Shown here: positions 30,393 to 34,502 of the stretch, piece by piece | Layout: the number at the start of each line of letters is the position of its first letter | How positions within the stretch are numbered: position 1 is the stretch's first letter | Assembly: GCA_009377755.1 (NCBI GenBank) | Contig: WHTM01000051.1 | Location: 1-34,502 of the forward strand | From: Hyphomicrobiales bacterium | GTDB lineage: Bacteria > Pseudomonadota > Alphaproteobacteria > Rhizobiales > Xanthobacteraceae | Reading direction: 5' to 3' | DNA: 34,502 nucleotides | The notes under the pieces: model-generated | What the model saw: the letters and a program-made list of their open reading frames with translations, nothing else | Told to the model about the DNA's origin: nothing | The model's database searches: none | Position numbers and translations under genes: made by a program

Positions 30393-31394
30393 ATGATCAG
30401 TTCAGGCAGCCTACTGCGACGCGCCACAGGTGTGATTGCGACCGCAGGCATTCTCGCTCTGACAACCGTTTCCGGTGCCCTCGCTCAGCAGCAGGTCGTG
30501 ATCAAGGGCGGTCAGATGGGCGGTGCATTCAATCGCTGGACCAGCGCCTGGTCGGTCTATCTCGAGAAGGCGATCCCAGGCGTCAAGTTCTCATCCGAGT
30601 CTTCCACCGGATCGGCGGAGAACATGCGTGCCGTCGGTTCCGGATCCGCCGACTTCGGGCTCGTTTTCGCAAGCGATCTGTTCGAAGGCTACCGTGGCGA
30701 GGGGGCGTTCAAGAAGCCCATTACCGGTGCCCGCGCGCTGACTTATGTCTTTGCATCCGTCGATCACTTCGTCGTCCCGGCGGATAGCCCCATCAAGAAG
30801 CTCGAGGACGCCAAGGGCAAGCGTGTTTCGCTCGGCGGACCGGGTTCAGGTTCGGCCACGATGATCGCGCTTCTGATGAAACAGATCGGAATTTGGGAGG
30901 GCGTCACTGCCGTCTATCTCGGCGGCAACAGCCCGCAGGCCCTGAGCAATGGCAAGATCGACGCTTACAATTGGTCTCCCGGACTCGGCAATGCGATGAT
31001 TCGAAACACCGCCTCCATGATGAAGATTCGCTTCATCAACCTCGACGATCCAGCGCACAGGTCTGGCTTCTACAAGAAGTACCCATATTTCGGCAAAATG
31101 ATCATTCCGGGCGGGCTGTACGCAGGCGTGGGCGAGGACACACCCACGTTCGGAACCGGATCGGTCCTGATCGCCAGCAAGAGTGTCACCGATGATCTTG
31201 TCTACAAGTTCCTGAAGGCGATCTATTCGGAAGAGGGGCGGACCCAGTTGAGCGGTGCCGTCGGCCCCGCTTCAATCAAGGAAATGACTAAGGAGCGAGC
31301 GCTCGACTTCATCACGGTGCCGCTGCATCCGGGCGCCGAGCGGTTCTGGAAGGAACAGGGCCGTACCATTCCGGCGAATCTCGCCGCTAGGTGA
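30393..31394 (+). CDS. TAXI-family TRAP transporter solute receptor
   Basis: Periplasmic binding protein of about 333 residues. The signal peptide (RRATGVIATAGILALTTVSG, then ALAQ) precedes VVIKGGQMGGAFNRWTSAWS and FSSESSTGSAENMRAVGSGS, the TAXI pattern. GSGSATMIALLMKQIG lies in the middle. ATG 30393 has GGAGGAAA upstream. It precedes its fused permease by 205 bases; an inverted repeat in that gap may set a high receptor-to-permease ratio. TAXI systems use ion gradients to import organic acids; ligand unknown. Confidence 0.93.
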   Translation: MISSGSLLRRATGVIATAGILALTTVSGALAQQQVVIKGGQMGGAFNRWTSAWSVYLEKAIPGVKFSSESSTGSAENMRAVGSGSADFGLVFASDLFEGYRGEGAFKKPITGARALTYVFASVDHFVVPADSPIKKLEDAKGKRVSLGGPGSGSATMIALLMKQIGIWEGVTAVYLGGNSPQALSNGKIDAYNWSPGLGNAMIRNTASMMKIRFINLDDPAHRSGFYKKYPYFGKMIIPGGLYAGVGEDTPTFGTGSVLIASKSVTDDLVYKFLKAIYSEEGRTQLSGAVGPASIKEMTKERALDFITVPLHPGAERFWKEQGRTIPANLAAR

Positions 31395-31453
31395 TCGGGC
31401 CCGACGTTTGCTTTCCAGACGTTAGCAGACGCCAGCCCGCTCGACAGGTCAGT

Positions 31454-31505
31454 TCGTGGTGCGGCTCCAACAAATGTGGTGGCATCTGTTGAGGCCGCAC
31501 CACGA
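31454..31505. repeat. Long hairpin between TRAP receptor and permease genes
   Basis: TCGTGGTGCGGCTCCAACA (31454-31472) pairs with TGTTGAGGCCGCACCACGA (31487-31505) at 17 of 19 positions, with a 14-base loop. Such a hairpin after a receptor gene commonly protects its mRNA and lowers permease expression. It also resembles the inverted-repeat class at 28.9 kb (GTGGTG-rich arms), so it may be a former mobile element. Confidence 0.72.
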
Positions 31506-31599
31506 GGTCTACGGCGCCGTTGTTCTCGCCTGTCCTCACTGCCTCCGGGCGACAACGGCGTCGTGGGTTGCCATCGCTCCTTATACCCAGGCAGAATCC

Positions 31600-33738
31600 A
31601 TGGTCGACGCGCATCCGGAACCGACGCCGAAGCCGACCGACGGCCATCCGCCGGAACTGCGCGGCCCGTGGCTATGGGCCTTCCAGGGCTGCGCGATCGT
31701 GCTTGGCTTGTTTGCCCTGTGGGCGGCAGGTCCCGGCATCCCGGAACAGCATTTCCAGCTCGCGGTCTACACGCTGCTGACCTGGGTGCTGACATTGATC
31801 TTGCGTCCCGAAAGGCGCGGCACGCCGTGGTCCGCACCCAACATGGCGGACTGGATCGTCGGCGCGACCCTCGCCGGCTGCGCGGCCGGGGCAATCCTGC
31901 GCGCCGACATTGTCGGGGAGAGTGGAGCCGGAGTTCTCGACTGGGCGCTCTGGACGATCGGAGCGGGAGCGGCAGCGGCTGCGAGCATCCGCCTGCGAGC
32001 GCGCAATGTTGCGCTGATCGCCATCGCCGTACTGGTGTTCGTTTATTACGAAACGCAGTTCGGCGAGCTGATTTTGCGCCCAGGCGCGTGGACGAACACC
32101 GACTTCTGGATCGCAACGGCTGCAGTTCTGCTCGCCATCGAGGTTGCCCGGCGCGGCCTCGGGCTGTGGATCCCGGCCATTGCGATCGCCGCATTGCTCT
32201 ACGCGCACTTCGGCTACCTCGTACCCGGCGCGCTCTGGCACCGCGGTTCGACGATCGAGCAGATCGTCAACTACCTGATGTATTCCCAGGAGGGGATTTT
32301 CGGCGTCATGACGTCGGTCATGGCGAACTATGTGCTCGTCTTCATCTTTTTTGGAACGTTCATGGAACGCTCCGGCATGGGCCGCTTCTTCATCGAGCTG
32401 CCGCTGGCGATTGCCGGGCGGACGGCGGGGGGCCCGGCCAAGGTTTCGGTCCTCGCCTCCGCAGTGTTCGGATCGATCAGCGGCAGCACCCTCGCGAACA
32501 TCGTTTCCACGGGCGCCTTTACCATCCCGCTCATGAAGCGCGTCGGATTCAAGCCGCACGTCGCCGGCGCAGTCGAGAACAGCGCATCGCTGGGCGGTCA
32601 GCTGTTGCCTCCGGTCATGGGCTCTGGCGCCTTCGTCATGTCCGAGATTACCGGAGTGCCCTACGTCCAGATCATGGCCATCGCGATCGTGCCGGCCTTG
32701 ATCTACATGCTGTCGATCGGCTTCATCGTGCATTTCGAGGCCAAACGCAGCGGAATTCGCGGCATGGAGTCGGGGGAGGTGGAGCTGGCCACGACAGTGT
32801 TGCGCCGTGGCTGGTTCCATGTCGGGCCCTTTGTAGTTCTGCTGGGATTTCTGATCGCCGGGTACTCCCCGGATTGGTGCGCGGTCATGGCGATCGCTTC
32901 CATCGTCCTGATCAACTGGATGCGCGTGCTGCTTGCCTGGCTTTCGCCGAGCCAGTTTCCGAGGCCCGGCGATGTGCTTGGGCCGCGCGGTATTCGGGAC
33001 GCCCTGATCGCGGGCGCCGAGAACTCGCTGATCGTGGGTTCGGTTGCCGCCGCCGTCGGCCTCATCGTCGGTGTCGTGGCGCTGACGGGGCTCGGGCTGA
33101 AGATGAGCCACCTGATCGTGAGTCTAGCGAGCGGCAATCTGCTGATCGCAATTGTCCTAGTGGCGTTGGCCTCTCTGCTGCTCGGGATGGCCCTGCCCAT
33201 CACGGCCTCCTATCTGGTGCTCATTGTGCTCGCGGGGCCAGCGCTCCAGGAAATGGGGGTCGCCCTGATCGCGGCACACATGATCGTCTTCTGGCTCAGC
33301 CAGGACTCCAACATCACTCCACCGGTCTGTCTTGGCGCCTATGTGTCCGCCTCGATCGCAGGAGCCGATCCGTGGAAAACGGGCTGGACCAGCTTCCGGT
33401 TTGCCAAGATGCTCTACGTCATGCCGTTGCTGTTCGCCTTCACGCCAATTCTCATGACGGGCACCGCGACGGCAACGGCCTGGGCGATGGTGACCGCGAC
33501 GATGGGAATGATCGCGTTCTCGGCCTGGACGATGGCTTGGCTGCATCGCCGTACGACGTGGCCGGAATGGTTGTTGCTCGGAATCCTGGCGCTGTTCTGC
33601 TTCATGCCGGCCACCACCGAGTTGCCGGGAGGGTTGAGTGGATGGGAGCTCAACATCGTCGGGGTGCTCGGTCTGGCAGCGGTCTATCAGTGGCAGCGGA
33701 TCCGGCCGCGCGTTCGCGTGCGCGCCGGTGCGACGTGA
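31600..33738 (+). CDS. TRAP transporter fused permease (4TM/12TM type)
   Basis: Membrane carrier of about 712 residues that fuses the small and large TRAP membrane subunits. It has a short N-terminal tail (MVDAHPEPTPKPTDGHPPEL), then many hydrophobic helices. DctM-type signatures include GMGRFFIELPLAIAGRTAGG, SISGSTLANIVSTGAFTIPL, MALPITASYLVLIVLAGPAL and DSNITPPVCLGAYVSASIAG. ATG 31600 gives a family-like start; the upstream frame to 31456 runs through the hairpin and is unlikely to be translated. Pairs with the TAXI receptor. Confidence 0.94.
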   Translation: MVDAHPEPTPKPTDGHPPELRGPWLWAFQGCAIVLGLFALWAAGPGIPEQHFQLAVYTLLTWVLTLILRPERRGTPWSAPNMADWIVGATLAGCAAGAILRADIVGESGAGVLDWALWTIGAGAAAAASIRLRARNVALIAIAVLVFVYYETQFGELILRPGAWTNTDFWIATAAVLLAIEVARRGLGLWIPAIAIAALLYAHFGYLVPGALWHRGSTIEQIVNYLMYSQEGIFGVMTSVMANYVLVFIFFGTFMERSGMGRFFIELPLAIAGRTAGGPAKVSVLASAVFGSISGSTLANIVSTGAFTIPLMKRVGFKPHVAGAVENSASLGGQLLPPVMGSGAFVMSEITGVPYVQIMAIAIVPALIYMLSIGFIVHFEAKRSGIRGMESGEVELATTVLRRGWFHVGPFVVLLGFLIAGYSPDWCAVMAIASIVLINWMRVLLAWLSPSQFPRPGDVLGPRGIRDALIAGAENSLIVGSVAAAVGLIVGVVALTGLGLKMSHLIVSLASGNLLIAIVLVALASLLLGMALPITASYLVLIVLAGPALQEMGVALIAAHMIVFWLSQDSNITPPVCLGAYVSASIAGADPWKTGWTSFRFAKMLYVMPLLFAFTPILMTGTATATAWAMVTATMGMIAFSAWTMAWLHRRTTWPEWLLLGILALFCFMPATTELPGGLSGWELNIVGVLGLAAVYQWQRIRPRVRVRAGAT

Positions 33739-34019
33739 GCACAGTAACCTTTCCGGCACTCGGTCGTCACCGCGTGACCGACGCAAGCACATTATTTCTC
33801 GATCGAAGAGATAGGAGCCTCAGACCAATATTTTGACCATACGGGATCGACCGGGCCGCTGCGGCTTCGCTATCGCTGTTCGCCGCCACGATCTCATCGT
33901 GCTGTCGGCAGGGGCGCGCCTGACCGAAGAGTGGTGGACGATGTCCGTTTAGGGTCCTTGCCTGCCCCAGACAGAGTGACTACGATTTTCAAATTCAGCG
34001 TTTGGAATGGGGCGGACCT
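33739..34019. other. Intergenic region before the CoA-binding synthetase
   Basis: About 280 bases with no gene-like frame, hairpin or clear promoter that I can support. Probably the promoter region of the next gene. Confidence 0.35.
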
Positions 34020-34502
34020 GTGTTTCGTGCCGTGGAATGTCTTCTCCGCCCCAAGGTCATCGCGATCATTGGCGCTTCGGACTCCAGCCGCGGCGGCTGG
34101 GCGCAGGACATCTATAACAACCTGGAGTACTGCGGCTTCCCGGCCAAGCTCTACCTGGTCAATCCCAAGCGCCGCGAATTGTGGGGCCGGCCGGTCTATC
34201 CAAATTTCGCCGCGATACCGGAGCCGGTCGATCTCGCCCTGACGATCGTCCCCTCGGCGGCCATCCCCGATACGCTCGCCGAAGCGGCCGCCAATGGCTT
34301 GAAGTGTGCGCTGATCTATGCCGCGCAATTCGGCGAGGGCGGCGACACCGAGGGTTTGCGCCGCGCGCAAGCGCTGAAAGCCCTTTGCGACACCCATGGA
34401 TTGCGCGTGTCCGGTCCCAACTGCATGGGCTCGCTGGCGCTGCGCGAAAAGCTCCTGCTCTACCCCGCCAAGCGCGTGCGCTCGCTCCGCCTCGGCTCGG
34501 TC
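34020..34502 (+). CDS. Acyl-CoA synthetase (NDP-forming) CoA-binding domain, 3' end cut by the window
   Basis: An open frame with no stop to the window end (161 codons). It begins LLRPKVIAIIGASDSSRGGW and continues LVNPKRRELWGRPVYPNFAA, LALTIVPSAAIPDTLAEAAA and GLRVSGPNCMGSLALREK. This is the CoA-binding/succinyl-CoA-synthetase-alpha-like domain that opens ADP-forming acyl-CoA synthetases and acetyltransferase Pat-type proteins. Start GTG 34020 (MFRAVECLLRPK) is tentative; a GTG at 34032 and a TTG at 34002 are alternatives. Perhaps part of the preceding catabolic unit, activating its acid product. Confidence 0.85.
   Translation, partial: MFRAVECLLRPKVIAIIGASDSSRGGWAQDIYNNLEYCGFPAKLYLVNPKRRELWGRPVYPNFAAIPEPVDLALTIVPSAAIPDTLAEAAANGLKCALIYAAQFGEGGDTEGLRRAQALKALCDTHGLRVSGPNCMGSLALREKLLLYPAKRVRSLRLGSV

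Noticed and set aside
31672-33111. Minus-strand frame of 479 codons opposite the TRAP permease
   Set aside because: Highly charged His/Asp/Arg-rich shadow of a membrane protein gene; not plausible as a protein.
31476-33836. Plus-strand frame of 786 codons overlapping the TRAP permease
   Set aside because: It is a second frame of the permease gene, Arg-rich with no hydrophobic segments; the permease frame has clear TRAP signatures.

Overview
The window is a GC-rich stretch of about 34.5 kb with the character of a Hyphomicrobiales alphaproteobacterium (Bradyrhizobium/Rhodopseudomonas/Xanthobacteraceae-like). That placement is inferred from the gene content (cytochrome-c-fused urate hydroxylase, Bug receptor, TAXI-TRAP transporter, many solute transporters and LLM/SDR/molybdenum hydroxylase enzymes) and from short palindromic repeats carrying an AATAAGCGAAGCG-type core. 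No rRNA, tRNA or CRISPR array was seen.

Layout. (1) 1-1196: urate hydroxylase PuuD, missing only about one base of its start. (2) 1.2-11.5 kb: an accessory block of unrelated genes: a secreted CHRD protein, a Bug receptor, two tandem flavodiiron-like metallo-beta-lactamase (MBL) proteins with degraded metal sites, a remnant of a REP-associated transposase with its REPs, a limonene-monooxygenase-like flavin enzyme, a large protein with an Rx4H HEPN-type signature, a glutathionyl-hydroquinone reductase, and a run of broken genes (small membrane protein, PIN toxin of a UPF0175/PIN pair, unknown protein) that each look intact apart from one frameshift. (3) 11.5-16.4 kb: the rest of urate catabolism (allantoinase PuuE and a UraD-UraH fusion) followed by an NMT1/THI5-type ABC importer (receptor, ATPase, permease). 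PuuD, the fusion and PuuE together form a complete route from urate to allantoate, with the ABC system as a likely importer for it. The accessory block is bracketed by two copies of a 31-bp sequence (30/31 identical), one being codons 12-22 of puuE and the other lying just after puuD. This suggests that puuD and puuE were once adjacent and were separated by about 10 kb of acquired DNA.

(4) 16.4-18.7 kb: a small NrtS-like membrane protein, then a TetR regulator with a 24-bp perfect palindromic operator, a peroxiredoxin-like protein and an AhpD/carboxymuconolactone-decarboxylase-like protein in one redox-type operon. (5) 18.75-20.85 kb: divergent medium-chain dehydrogenase and SDR genes, both lacking canonical catalytic residues. 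(6) 21.1-25.1 kb: a class A penicillin-binding protein with an Arg/Pro/Tyr-rich tail and a coupled exported protein of unknown function. (7) 25.3-33.7 kb: a probable catabolic unit for an N-heteroaromatic or related compound: a two-subunit molybdenum hydroxylase (IorA/IorB type) facing an isochorismatase-family amidohydrolase, a DHPON-hydrolase/FrsA-like alpha/beta hydrolase, and a TAXI-TRAP transporter. (8) 34.0 kb to the end: the start of a CoA-binding acyl-CoA synthetase, cut by the window edge.

Many intergenic gaps hold palindromes (REP-like elements, MITE-like hairpins, hairpins inside transporter operons). Functions are deduced from motifs and recalled families; no database search was run.
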